Assembly (NCBI GenBank): GCA_024691475.1
Contig: JAILNP010000114.1
Span: 1-33,035, forward strand
DNA length: 33,035 nucleotides
DNA from: Denitrobacterium sp024691475
GTDB lineage: Bacteria; Actinomycetota; Coriobacteriia; Coriobacteriales; Eggerthellaceae
Direction of reading: 5' to 3'
Shown here piece by piece: positions 25,926 to 32,700 of this stretch. Under the pieces are notes generated by a model. The model had not been told where the DNA came from. It saw nothing but the letters and a program-made list of their open reading frames with translations, and searched no databases. The position numbers were made by a program, and so were the translations under genes. Numbering within the stretch: the first letter of the stretch is position 1; each line of letters begins with the position of its first letter.

Positions 25926-26986
25926 AACAATTCCAGATACCACTGCGTAACGGGACCACCTACCATCATGGTGATCCAACACGCCAACGCAATGGAGGGG
26001 CCAAAGGGGAACACGCGCGAGACTCCCTTGGATGCCGGCACGCGCTCTTCCTCTAGGAAGGGCCATTCGTCTTCCATGGCCCCCTGCGAAGCCTCGTCTG
26101 AGCGGTTGGAAACGGACGACTTGCCTTCCGCCTGATCAATGCGATAGATATCATCGCTAAACCCCGCACGGTTTTGCGTAGCGAGTGCGAACAGGATGCC
26201 CAACACACATGCGATCACGATGAGGAAGAGGCACTGGCGAGCGCCAAAGTAGAAGCCCGCCACGGCAAACAACTTCATATCGCCCCCGCCTATCGAAGAG
26301 CGCCCCAGGAACTTGTCCATGGCCAGCGCCAGCACGACCACGGCCACGCCGATGATTACCGCACCCAAAAGCGATGTCCGCAGCATATCCAAGATGACGA
26401 TGGAGGCATCGGCCGTAGGATCCCAAAATGGCTTGTCCTCGAACCCAAGCGCCTGGGCATCCATGAGCACGATGCCATGCGCAGCAGGGTCGGCGAATAC
26501 GGCCTGCACGGGAACGTGCAACACGAGGGCAAGCCATGCGCAGACGATGAATAGCACGCGAATGACGATGGCAGCCACAATGGTTTGGTTGGGAATGTAC
26601 GATTCGTCCAAGTCGGTAAGAGAGAGCACCAGCAACACGCTGGCAAACCCAACCATCTGAAGCGCCTCGAGAGTAAGGCCGTAGCAGATAACGATGGACA
26701 CATACAGCGCAGCACATGCGAATTCGCTGGCAGGATATCGCGCAGAAAGGCGCGCATGGCAGTAGCGACAGCGGCCCCTCAACGCCGTCCAGCTAACGAT
26801 GGGCACCAGGTCGTTCACGAAAAGCACGTGCCCACACGTATCACAATGGGAACGCCCTACGAGCACGTGCTCATTGCGCATCAGGCGCCATGCCACGCGC
26901 CCCAGGAAGCTGCCCATTGCAAGCCCCAAAACGGCAGCCAGCAAGATGGCGCAGCCGACGTATATGCCAGGCAGAATAAGAAGCAC
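25922..26986 (-). CDS. pilD: Prepilin leader peptidase/N-methyltransferase (A24 family)
   Basis: This 354-residue inner-membrane enzyme cleaves and N-methylates class III (type IV pilin-like) prepilins. Its N-terminal domain has the four-Cys zinc site C48, C51, C73 and C76 (CDTC, CRYC). The two catalytic aspartates are D125 (TDLDESYIPN) and D236 (GGGDMKL), and several membrane helices flank them. It carries an unusual acidic hydrophilic insert of about 55 residues near its C-terminus (after about residue 265). The start is GTG at 26986, preceded by GAGAGGG. It lies 15 kb from the pilus operon and is probably its processing enzyme. A well-spaced promoter lies upstream (27051-27079). Confidence 0.92.
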   Translation of the reverse strand: MLLILPGIYVGCAILLAAVLGLAMGSFLGRVAWRLMRNEHVLVGRSHCDTCGHVLFVNDLVPIVSWTALRGRCRYCHARLSARYPASEFACAALYVSIVICYGLTLEALQMVGFASVLLVLSLTDLDESYIPNQTIVAAIVIRVLFIVCAWLALVLHVPVQAVFADPAAHGIVLMDAQALGFEDKPFWDPTADASIVILDMLRTSLLGAVIIGVAVVVLALAMDKFLGRSSIGGGDMKLFAVAGFYFGARQCLFLIVIACVLGILFALATQNRAGFSDDIYRIDQAEGKSSVSNRSDEASQGAMEDEWPFLEEERVPASKGVSRVFPFGPSIALACWITMMVGGPVTQWYLELF

Positions 26987-27050
26987 CCGGTCCCTCTCGC
27001 ATCGTTGTGAAGTTGAGTTGACGCGCACCCCCTACGCGTCCGTTTTCTTC

Positions 27051-27079
27051 ACTATATACTCACAATTCGCGACTGTCAC
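27051..27079 (-). promoter_or_regulatory. Sigma-70-type promoter of the prepilin peptidase gene
   Basis: On the minus strand GTGACA (27074-27079) and TATAGT (27051-27056) are separated by 17 bases, a near-consensus arrangement. The transcript would start near 27044 with a leader of about 58 bases. Confidence 0.65.
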
Positions 27080-27166
27080 GCGCCTAAGACAGATGCGAAA
27101 CGATATCCCATCCAGGGAAAACGCTCAAAAACGCGGCTGCGAACAGGCATTTCGAAGTATTGCAGC

Positions 27167-27907
27167 CTAAAGGAGAATTGCGCAGGCAACAAGCGCCGCG
27201 GCAACAGCCAGCATGCCTATGGCAGGCCCAACGCCCAGTGCGCACTCACGCAGGCGTGAGGGAATGCGCTGAAACCCGTAGCAGCGCGCATCCATGGATA
27301 CGGCCAATCGATCGGCACGTCGATACAGCCCTACGAACAATGGCGTGAAAGCGCCGCCCCACGCCTTTGCGCGAGTGGCAATGCCTCCGCTTGCAAAACG
27401 CGCCCCACGAGACGCTTGAGCAGCCCTAATACCCTGGAATTCGTCGATGATAATAGGGATGAATCGCAACGCTATGCCTGAAACGGCGGCGATATCGCGT
27501 ACGGGTACGCCCACATGGGCCAGAGGACGAAGCATGCTCTCGATGGCCTGAGAAATCTCACTAGCGGTAGTCGTGGCCGTAAGCACGAAAGAAGCCGCCA
27601 GGATGAGCACGATGCGCGTTACGTAGAAGAGGCCGACAAGGATGCCAGCCCCACCCAGCGCACTCGAAAGCAACGTGAGCGCCATGATAAGCCACAGCGG
27701 AAGAAGCTGCCGCGCAAGCGCCAGAACGCGCATACGCCCCACGGCAAGGCACGCTACGGCCACGACCGCATACGCGCCCATCCCCCACCACGTATCAACA
27801 AAGAAGACCGCGATGGAATACACGAGCACAACCGTGATCTTCACGCGCGCATCAAGCGCATGGAGGGGCGTAGTGCCTGGTTGATATGTTGCGGCGTTAA
27901 GGGACAT
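27167..27907 (-). CDS. ecfT: ECF transporter transmembrane subunit T
   Basis: This 246-residue membrane protein is the T component of an energy-coupling-factor vitamin/metal importer. It has about five hydrophobic segments and the two EcfT coupling motifs, AAQASRGAR and SMDARCYG, which link the ATPases to the substrate-binding S subunit. Start ATG at 27907 is preferred over the GTG at 27937. It follows rplQ, as in many bacteria, but the usual partners ecfA1 and ecfA2 are not here. A -10-like CATACT only a few bases upstream suggests a very short leader. It is separated from rplQ by a strong terminator. Confidence 0.88.
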   Translation of the reverse strand: MSLNAATYQPGTTPLHALDARVKITVVLVYSIAVFFVDTWWGMGAYAVVAVACLAVGRMRVLALARQLLPLWLIMALTLLSSALGGAGILVGLFYVTRIVLILAASFVLTATTTASEISQAIESMLRPLAHVGVPVRDIAAVSGIALRFIPIIIDEFQGIRAAQASRGARFASGGIATRAKAWGGAFTPLFVGLYRRADRLAVSMDARCYGFQRIPSRLRECALGVGPAIGMLAVAAALVACAILL

Positions 27908-27960
27908 GCGCCCAGTATGGCACGCACCGTTGACCACATGGGGAACAACGACGCGCGCAA

Positions 27961-27990
27961 CAAAAAAAAGACCCGCCGAAGCGGGTCTTT
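27961..27990 (-). terminator. Intrinsic terminator of the ribosomal protein operon
   Basis: On the minus strand a 10-bp perfect stem with a TTCG tetraloop (27967-27990) is followed by eight T residues. It ends the infA-rplQ operon 22 bases after the rplQ stop. Confidence 0.93.
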
Positions 27991-28012
27991 CAATGCGCTT
28001 TGAGCGAGTAGG

Positions 28013-28519
28013 CTATTCGGCCTTCTCCTCGGCAGCCTCGGTAGCCTCTTCAGCGACTTCCTCGACAGCCTGCTCGGCCTTTTCCTCAGCCACTTCTTCC
28101 TTCTTGGGAGCAGCAGCCTTCTTGGCAGCCTTGGCCGGCTTTTCGGCCTTCTTGGCGACGGGCTCGGTAACGAGCTCCATGATCACCATAGGAGCGTTGT
28201 CACCCTTGCGGGGACCAAGCTTCATGATGCGGGTGTAACCACCCTGGCGGTCCTGGAACTGACCCTGAGCAACCTTCTCGAAGACCTCGCGGACGAGCTC
28301 CTTGTCGCCCAGAGCGGCGATGGCCAGACGACGGGCGTGCAGGTCGCCACGCTTCGCCCAGGTGATGATCTTGTCAACATCGGGACGGATTTCCTTGGCG
28401 CGAGCCTCGATCGTCTTGATGCGGTCGTTCGTGAACAGCGCGACAACCAGGCTCTTCTTCATGGCCTTGGTATGCGCGGCATCGGTGCCGAGCTTGCGAC
28501 CCTTCTTGTAGTGTCTCAT
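28013..28519 (-). CDS. rplQ: 50S ribosomal protein L17
   Basis: This 168-residue protein is the large-subunit protein bL17, which lies near the exit tunnel. The conserved core (residues 1-115) starts MRHYKKGRKLGTD, as in all L17. It has a Lys/Ala- and then Glu/Ala-rich tail of about 50 residues (118-168) that is typical of some Actinobacteria but absent from E. coli L17 (127). The ATG is preceded by AGGAGA. It is the last gene of the operon before the terminator and lies 13 bases after rpoA. Confidence 0.97.
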   Translation of the reverse strand: MRHYKKGRKLGTDAAHTKAMKKSLVVALFTNDRIKTIEARAKEIRPDVDKIITWAKRGDLHARRLAIAALGDKELVREVFEKVAQGQFQDRQGGYTRIMKLGPRKGDNAPMVIMELVTEPVAKKAEKPAKAAKKAAAPKKEEVAEEKAEQAVEEVAEEATEAAEEKAE

Positions 28520-28532
28520 GTTCTCGATTCTC

Positions 28533-29483
28533 CTATTGCTTCAAATTGAGGCCCATGGAAATGAGCTTGTCTTTCACTTCTTCGATAGACTTGGCGCCGA
28601 AGTTGCGAATGTTGAGCAGGTCGTTTTCGGAATATTCGACCAGCTGACGCACCGCATGGATGCCAGCACGCTTCAGGCAGTTGTAGGAGCGGACGGAGAG
28701 GTCCAGATCCTCGATCTGCTTGTCGAGCTCGGCATTGGTTTCTTCGCCTTCCGGAGCGAAGATGGAGGGCACTTCGCCTTCCTCTTCCTCGTCGGTCTCG
28801 TTCAGGGAAAGGAATGCTCCCATGTACTGGTTGATGATGTTAGCCGCCTGGCATACTGCATCAACCGGCGAAATCGAACCGTCGGTTTCGACTTCCAGAA
28901 CCAGCTTGTCGTAATCGGTGCTCTGGCCAACACGCGTGTCGGTAACATTCAGAGCGCAACGACGCACAGGGGAGAAGAGCGAATCGACATGGATGATACC
29001 GATGGGATCCTCGGTACGCTTGTTGCGGTCGGCCACAACGTAGCCGCGACCAACGCCAATGCGAACCGTCATGTCCAGCTGACCGCCATCGGCAACCGTC
29101 GCGATGACGTGCTCGGGGTTCACCAGCGTGAACTCCGTGGGCACTTCCAGGTCGGCACCGGTAACAGTGCAGGGACCCTCGACGGAAATGCGGGCGGTAG
29201 CCTCGGTGGCGTCCTCGGCGAAGGCGCTGAAGACCAGCCCCTTCACGTTGAGGACGATGTCGGTAATGTCTTCGATTACGCCTTCAGCGGTGGTGAACTC
29301 ATGCTGAACACCATCGATCTGAATAGCCGTAGCAGCAGCGCCGTCGAGCGAATTCAGCAAGACGCGACGCATGGAGTTACCCAGCGTGTAGCCATAACCA
29401 CGCTCAAGCGGTTCGACCACGAAACGAGCAACGGTATCGCTGACTTCTTCCGTAGTGATTGTAGGCCTCATGAACTCTGTCAT
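28533..29483 (-). CDS. rpoA: DNA-directed RNA polymerase subunit alpha
   Basis: This 316-residue protein has the N-terminal dimerisation and beta-binding domain (1-230, with the conserved GYGYTLGNSMRRVLL) and the C-terminal helix-hairpin-helix domain (about 250-316, ending RNFGAKSIEEVKDKLISMGL). A Glu/Asp-rich linker joins them. The ATG at 29483 is preceded by AAGGAGG ten bases away; an in-frame ATG four codons on is possible. The gene lies between rpsD and rplQ, the usual order. Confidence 0.97.
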   Translation of the reverse strand: MTEFMRPTITTEEVSDTVARFVVEPLERGYGYTLGNSMRRVLLNSLDGAAATAIQIDGVQHEFTTAEGVIEDITDIVLNVKGLVFSAFAEDATEATARISVEGPCTVTGADLEVPTEFTLVNPEHVIATVADGGQLDMTVRIGVGRGYVVADRNKRTEDPIGIIHVDSLFSPVRRCALNVTDTRVGQSTDYDKLVLEVETDGSISPVDAVCQAANIINQYMGAFLSLNETDEEEEGEVPSIFAPEGEETNAELDKQIEDLDLSVRSYNCLKRAGIHAVRQLVEYSENDLLNIRNFGAKSIEEVKDKLISMGLNLKQ

Positions 29484-29514
29484 ATTGTGTAAGCCTCCTT
29501 AAAAGCCGCGTAGA

Positions 29515-30108
29515 TTACTTGGAGTAAAGTTCGACGATGAGCTGTTCGTTGATGTCCAAATCGATCTGATCGCGGGTGGGAAGGTTCAGTACGCTACCCT
29601 GCAGCTTCTCGATGTCAACCTCGAGCCAAGCGGGTACCTGAACGCGCTCGTTGGAGACGAGAGCGCTCTTGATGACCAGGAGTTCCTTGGCCTTGGGGGC
29701 AACGGCAACGAGATCGCCGGGACGCACGCGGTAGCTGGGGATGTCGACGCGACGGCCGTTCACGGTGATGTGACCGTGCGTTACAGCCTGGCGAGCTTCC
29801 TTACGCGTACGAGCAAAGCCCAGACGGAAGACGATGTTGTCCAGACGGCTTTCCAGGATAGCCATGAGGTTCTCACCCGTGATGCCGGGCATGCTCTTGG
29901 CACGACGGAAGTAACCGCGGAACTGCTTTTCGAGAACGCCGTAGATGAACTTGGCCTTCTGCTTTTCACGGAGCTGCATGCCGTATTCGGATTCCTTGCG
30001 GCGGCGCTTCGGCTGGCGCTTGGATTCCTTGCCGGAATAGCCCAGCACGACAGGGTCGATACCCAGCTGCCTGCAACGCTTCAGAACCGGAGTCCTGTTC
30101 ACTGCCAT
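29515..30108 (-). CDS. rpsD: 30S ribosomal protein S4
   Basis: This 197-residue protein is uS4, a 16S-rRNA-binding primary assembly protein that in many bacteria also represses its own operon. The S4 RNA-binding domain (LDNIVFRLGFARTRKEARQA) is at about residues 88-107. Only one cysteine is present at the N-terminus, so it is the zinc-free type. Two ATGs are possible; the one at 30108 (MAVNRTPV) is eight bases from AAAGGA and is chosen. Confidence 0.96.
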   Translation of the reverse strand: MAVNRTPVLKRCRQLGIDPVVLGYSGKESKRQPKRRRKESEYGMQLREKQKAKFIYGVLEKQFRGYFRRAKSMPGITGENLMAILESRLDNIVFRLGFARTRKEARQAVTHGHITVNGRRVDIPSYRVRPGDLVAVAPKAKELLVIKSALVSNERVQVPAWLEVDIEKLQGSVLNLPTRDQIDLDINEQLIVELYSK

Positions 30109-30125
30109 AATCATAATCCTTTCAG

Positions 30126-30524
30126 TTAAACGCGACGACGCTTGCGCTGACGGCAACCGTTGTGCGGAATCGGGGTGCAATCCTGAATGCTGGAGACTTC
30201 CAGACCCGCAGCCTGAAGGGAGCGGATAGCGGTCTCGCGGCCGGAACCAGGACCCTTAACGAACACGGAGACCTTCTTCAGGCCGTGCTCCATAGCGGTC
30301 TTGGCAGCAGCCTCTGCAGCCATCTGAGCGGCGAACGGCGTGGACTTACGAGAGCCCTTGAAGCCGACCGTGCCAGCAGACTGCCAGGAAATCACATTGC
30401 CCTGAGGATCGGTGATGCTGACAATCGTGTTGTTGAACGTAGATTTGATATGCGCGGCGCCAACGGTGATGTTCTTACGCTCGGAGCGCTTGATGCGTGC
30501 GCGCACGTTTTTCTTCTGAGCCAC
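30126..30524 (-). CDS. rpsK: 30S ribosomal protein S11
   Basis: This 132-residue protein is uS11 of the 30S platform. It has the conserved core NTIVSITDPQGNVISW and C-terminal DCTPIPHNGCRQRKRRRV. Start GTG at 30524, just after the end of rpsM (ten bases apart). Basic N-terminus AQKKNVRARIKRSER is normal for the family. The order rpsM-rpsK-rpsD-rpoA-rplQ is conserved across bacteria. Confidence 0.96.
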   Translation of the reverse strand: MAQKKNVRARIKRSERKNITVGAAHIKSTFNNTIVSITDPQGNVISWQSAGTVGFKGSRKSTPFAAQMAAEAAAKTAMEHGLKKVSVFVKGPGSGRETAIRSLQAAGLEVSSIQDCTPIPHNGCRQRKRRRV

Positions 30525-30534
30525 TTAGTTACAC

Positions 30535-30903
30535 CTACTTCTTCTTGCCGCCGATTTGCTTGCGAGGACCCTTGCGGGTACGAGCGTTCGTGTGGGTGCG
30601 CTGACCGCGAACGGGCAGGCCACGACGATGGCGCAGGCCACGGTAGCAACCGATTTCCATGAGGCGCTTTACATTCTGGGAAACTTCGCGGTGCAGGTCG
30701 CCCTCTACCGTGAGGTTTGCATTGATGTAATCGCGAATCTTCGCCAGATCGTCTTCGCCCAGATCCTTCACGCGGATATCGGGGTCAACGCCGGTTTCGG
30801 CGAGGATCTTCTTGGACGTGGTGAGTCCAATGCCGTAGATGTAGGTCAAGCCGACTTCAATGCGCTTGTCGCGAGGGAGGTCGACACCAACAAGACGTGC
30901 CAT
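30535..30903 (-). CDS. rpsM: 30S ribosomal protein S13
   Basis: This 122-residue protein is uS13 of the 30S head, which contacts the 50S subunit and P-site tRNA. Motifs DKRIEVGLTYIYGIG and RGLRHRRGLPVRGQRTHTNA are characteristic. The lysine-rich C-terminal tail reaches the P-site. The ATG at 30903 follows AGAGGAAGAA. It lies 18 bases after rpmJ. Confidence 0.97.
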   Translation of the reverse strand: MARLVGVDLPRDKRIEVGLTYIYGIGLTTSKKILAETGVDPDIRVKDLGEDDLAKIRDYINANLTVEGDLHREVSQNVKRLMEIGCYRGLRHRRGLPVRGQRTHTNARTRKGPRKQIGGKKK

Positions 30904-30921
30904 GTTCTTCTTCCTCTTTCT

Positions 30922-31035
30922 CTAGCCCTGACGCTGCTTATGGCGCGGATTCTCGCAGATAACGAGGACCTTGCCATGGCGTCGGATGATCTTGCACTTG
31001 TCGCACATTTTCTTGACCGAAGGACGTACCTTCAT
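30922..31035 (-). CDS. rpmJ: 50S ribosomal protein L36
   Basis: This 37-residue protein is bL36, a small zinc-ribbon protein of the 50S subunit. It keeps the metal ligands C11, C14, C27 and H32 (CDKC and CENPRH), so it is the zinc-binding type. The ATG at 31035 follows GAAAGGAAG. It lies 127 bases after infA; the gap contains two hairpins (31108-31127 and 31142-31153) without a T tract. Confidence 0.97.
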   Translation of the reverse strand: MKVRPSVKKMCDKCKIIRRHGKVLVICENPRHKQRQG

Positions 31036-31107
31036 ATCAAACTTCCTTTCGGTATGTGTTCCACATGTATGTTCACACCCAGCCGCAGGTGATGGTTGTC
31101 CAACTGA

Positions 31108-31153
31108 GCATGCAGCGGCTTGCATGCGCGCTTTGCCCGAACCGCTTGCGCGG
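31108..31153 (-). promoter_or_regulatory. Two hairpins in the infA-rpmJ intergenic region
   Basis: A 7-bp perfect stem (GCATGCA/TGCATGC, 31108-31127) and a CCGC/GCGG hairpin with a GCAA tetraloop read on the minus strand (31142-31153) lie in the 126-base gap. No T tract follows, so they are not terminators. They may stabilise or pause the operon message. Confidence 0.4.
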
Positions 31154-31161
31154 CAAGGGAC

Positions 31162-31392
31162 TTACTTGAAACGATACGTGATGCGACCGCGTTCGAGGTC
31201 GTAGACAGAAAGCTCGACCGTTACCTTGTCGCCCGGCAGAATCTTGATGTAATGCATGCGCATCTTGCCGGAAATGTGAGCCAAGATAGTGTGGCCGTTT
31301 TCCAGCTCTACCTTGAACATTGCGTTCGGCAGAGCCTCCGTTACGGTGCCCTCAAGTTCGATGACGTCTTCTTTGCTCAAAGGTTCCTCCAT
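31162..31392 (-). CDS. infA: Translation initiation factor IF-1
   Basis: This 76-residue OB-fold protein binds the A site of the 30S subunit during initiation. The core SKEDVIELEGTVTEALPNA and HISGKMRMHYIKILPGDKV is nearly invariant. The N-terminus (MEEPL) is slightly longer than usual. The ATG at 31392 lacks a strong ribosome binding site. It is the first gene of the operon and follows aroK by 240 bases. No map (methionine aminopeptidase) gene, the common neighbour, is seen. Confidence 0.96.
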   Translation of the reverse strand: MEEPLSKEDVIELEGTVTEALPNAMFKVELENGHTILAHISGKMRMHYIKILPGDKVTVELSVYDLERGRITYRFK

Positions 31393-31451
31393 ACGAGCGT
31401 TGTCTTGCACGGCGAAAGGGGAGGTTGCCAAAGCCGCTGCAAAAAGCTTTA

Positions 31452-31466
31452 GGCGCACAATGCGCC
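31452..31466 (-). promoter_or_regulatory. Perfect hairpin in the infA leader, possible attenuator or aroK terminator
   Basis: GGCGCA/TGCGCC form a 6-bp perfect stem with a three-base loop. On the minus strand six bases follow and then TTTTT. It could end the aroK message or attenuate infA; the separation of the T tract makes it weak. Confidence 0.4.
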
Positions 31467-31578
31467 CAAGTTTCGCGCGTATGCAAATCGCGCGAACGGG
31501 CGGTCGAACGGCGCCCAGCACTATGCAGCGGAATTGGGGGAGAAGCGCTTACCCAGTAAACATCCGCCTTCCGTAATA

Positions 31579-31650
31579 CGAGGACACGCTTGCGCGCGCC
31601 TCGAATCGCTTCAGACAAACACTATAGCGCGTTTAGCACTCCTCTATCAA
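31579..31650 (-). promoter_or_regulatory. infA operon promoter and leader hairpin
   Basis: TTGATA (31645-31650) and TATAGT (31621-31626), 18 bases apart on the minus strand, make a good promoter that overlaps the end of aroK. The transcript would start near 31614, giving a leader of about 220 nt. A strong hairpin capped by a GCAA tetraloop (CGAGG...CCTCG, 31579-31603) lies near its 5' end. Confidence 0.6.
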
Positions 31651-32193
31651 AACTCCATTATCGATGAGGATTTGCTTCACTTCGGCGCAAATGTCCTGAA
31701 CCGTGCGGCCCGTGGTGTTCACGTAGGCGTCGGCCGCGGCCTCGTAGAGCGGCTCGCGCTCGAGCACCGTGCGGCGCGCGGTTTCGATGTCCTTGAACAG
31801 GGGGCGCGAATCGGTATTGGGGATACGGCTCGATGCTTCGTCGGCGGTAACGCCCAAATAAATGATAAAGCCGTACTTCTTCATGATGTCGACGTTGCAG
31901 GCGCGCTTCACCACGCCACCACCCGTGCCGATGAAGCGCGGGCTGCGCTGCGAGAGGTCTTCCAAGTACTCCGTTTCCAGGTCGCGGAAGTAGTCTTCCC
32001 CATCTTCGGCGAAGATGTCGGCGATGACGCGATCTTCCAGGAGTTCCAGGTATTCGTCGGCGTCGATGGAGGGAAGGCCCAGCGTGGTGGCAAGGTAGCC
32101 CGAAACGGTGGTCTTGCCGGCACCCATGAAGCCCACGAAATACACCTGCTTGGCGAGATCGTAACCGCCCGCATGATGTCGCTTCACAGCCAT
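31633..32193 (-). CDS. aroK: Shikimate kinase
   Basis: This 186-residue enzyme phosphorylates shikimate, step five of chorismate synthesis. Walker A is GFMGAGKTT (21-29), the shikimate-binding DADEYLE and the GTGGGVV motif are present, and an adenine-binding LID arginine region (NTDSRPLFKD) follows. Length is typical. The ATG at 32193 follows GGGAAGGG; the upstream frame to 32235 is rejected. Its promoter (TTGGTT, 17 bases, TACAAT) is divergent from the tRNA-Lys promoter. Confidence 0.92.
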   Translation of the reverse strand: MAVKRHHAGGYDLAKQVYFVGFMGAGKTTVSGYLATTLGLPSIDADEYLELLEDRVIADIFAEDGEDYFRDLETEYLEDLSQRSPRFIGTGGGVVKRACNVDIMKKYGFIIYLGVTADEASSRIPNTDSRPLFKDIETARRTVLEREPLYEAAADAYVNTTGRTVQDICAEVKQILIDNGVLIEEC

Positions 32194-32262
32194 GGTGTGC
32201 CCTTCCCTCGAACTGCGGCACGCGCCCTTTGGCACTCCAGCCGCCTAAAGTAAATTGGGTGC

Positions 32263-32291
32263 ATTGTAGCGTACGCAAGCCCATTAACCAA
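32263..32291 (-). promoter_or_regulatory. Promoter of aroK
   Basis: TTGGTT (32286-32291) and TACAAT (32263-32268) are 17 bases apart on the minus strand; transcription would start near 32256 with a leader of about 63 bases. Confidence 0.55.
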
Positions 32292-32315
32292 CCCCGTGGA
32301 CAAGAAATGAATGGA

Positions 32316-32344
32316 TTGACCAAACGTAGGGCCATCGGTAGAAT
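32316..32344 (+). promoter_or_regulatory. Promoter of tRNA-Lys
   Basis: TTGACC (32316-32321) and TAGAAT (32339-32344) are exactly 17 bases apart, each one mismatch from consensus. The start would be near 32351, about 16 bases before the mature tRNA. Confidence 0.8.
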
Positions 32345-32366
32345 GTGACATTGCGCTTAGCGCCGT

Positions 32367-32442
32367 GGGCCGTTAGCTCAGTTGGTAGAGCAGAGGACTT
32401 TTAATCCTAAGGTCGTGGGTTCGAGTCCCACACGGCCCACCA
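32367..32442 (+). tRNA. tRNA-Lys (anticodon UUU)
   Basis: A complete 76-nt cloverleaf is present: acceptor GGGCCGT with ACGGCCC, D-arm GCTC/GAGC, anticodon loop CTTTTAA with UUU at 32400-32402, T-arm GTGGG/CCCAC with TTCGAGT, discriminator A and an encoded CCA end. Copies of its 3' half recur downstream at exact 200-base steps. Confidence 0.97.
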
Positions 32443-32451
32443 TGACGCATC

Positions 32452-32473
32452 AACTCCCAACTGGGAGTTTTTT
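32452..32473 (+). terminator. Intrinsic terminator of tRNA-Lys (unit 1)
   Basis: AACTCCCA/TGGGAGTT with a very tight loop is followed by six T residues, ten bases after the tRNA CCA. Confidence 0.85.
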
Positions 32474-32500
32474 CATTTTCGGACGACTTTCAACACCGCA

Positions 32501-32642
32501 CCGTGTGGGACTCGAACCGATGAGGTGGAAACGCGTTAAGCGGACGCCCCAGTGGGGCGGCCGTAGCGTTTCGCGCGACCGAGCCTGCGAGGGAGCGGTC
32601 GGGATCCGCGAAGCGGAGACCGGAGTCCCACACGGCCCACCA
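32501..32642 (+). ncRNA. Candidate structured RNA element 1 (tRNA-end-flanked)
   Basis: It folds as a junction of four helices. P1 is 13 bp: CCGTGTGGGACTC (32501-32513) with GAGTCCCACACGG (32623-32635). P2 has an outer stem AAACGC/GCGTTT (32529-32534/32566-32571), an internal loop GTTAAG/TA and an inner stem CGGACGCCCC/GGGGCGGCCG (32541-32550/32554-32563, one mismatch). P3 is ACCG/CGGT (32578-32581/32596-32599) around a conserved loop. P4 is 32600-32609 with 32613-32622, loop GAA. The RNA would end in CCCACCA like a tRNA. Comparison with element 2 shows compensatory changes. Expression and function are not shown. Confidence 0.7.
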
Positions 32643-32651
32643 TGACGCATC

Positions 32652-32681
32652 AACTCCCAACTGGGAGTTTTTCTTTTTTTT
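32652..32681 (+). terminator. Intrinsic terminator of unit 2
   Basis: The same hairpin as in unit 1 (32652-32669) is followed by a long T tract (TTTTTCTTTTTTTT). It directly follows the CCA end of structured element 1. Confidence 0.85.
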
Positions 32682-32700
32682 GGACGACTTTCACAACGCA

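Noticed and set aside
32517..32535. Hammerhead ribozyme-like core (CCGATGAG then GGAAAC) in element 1
   Set aside because: The conserved U4 is C, no proper stem II lies between the two core strands, and the GAAA strand is not kept in element 2 (GGAATT).
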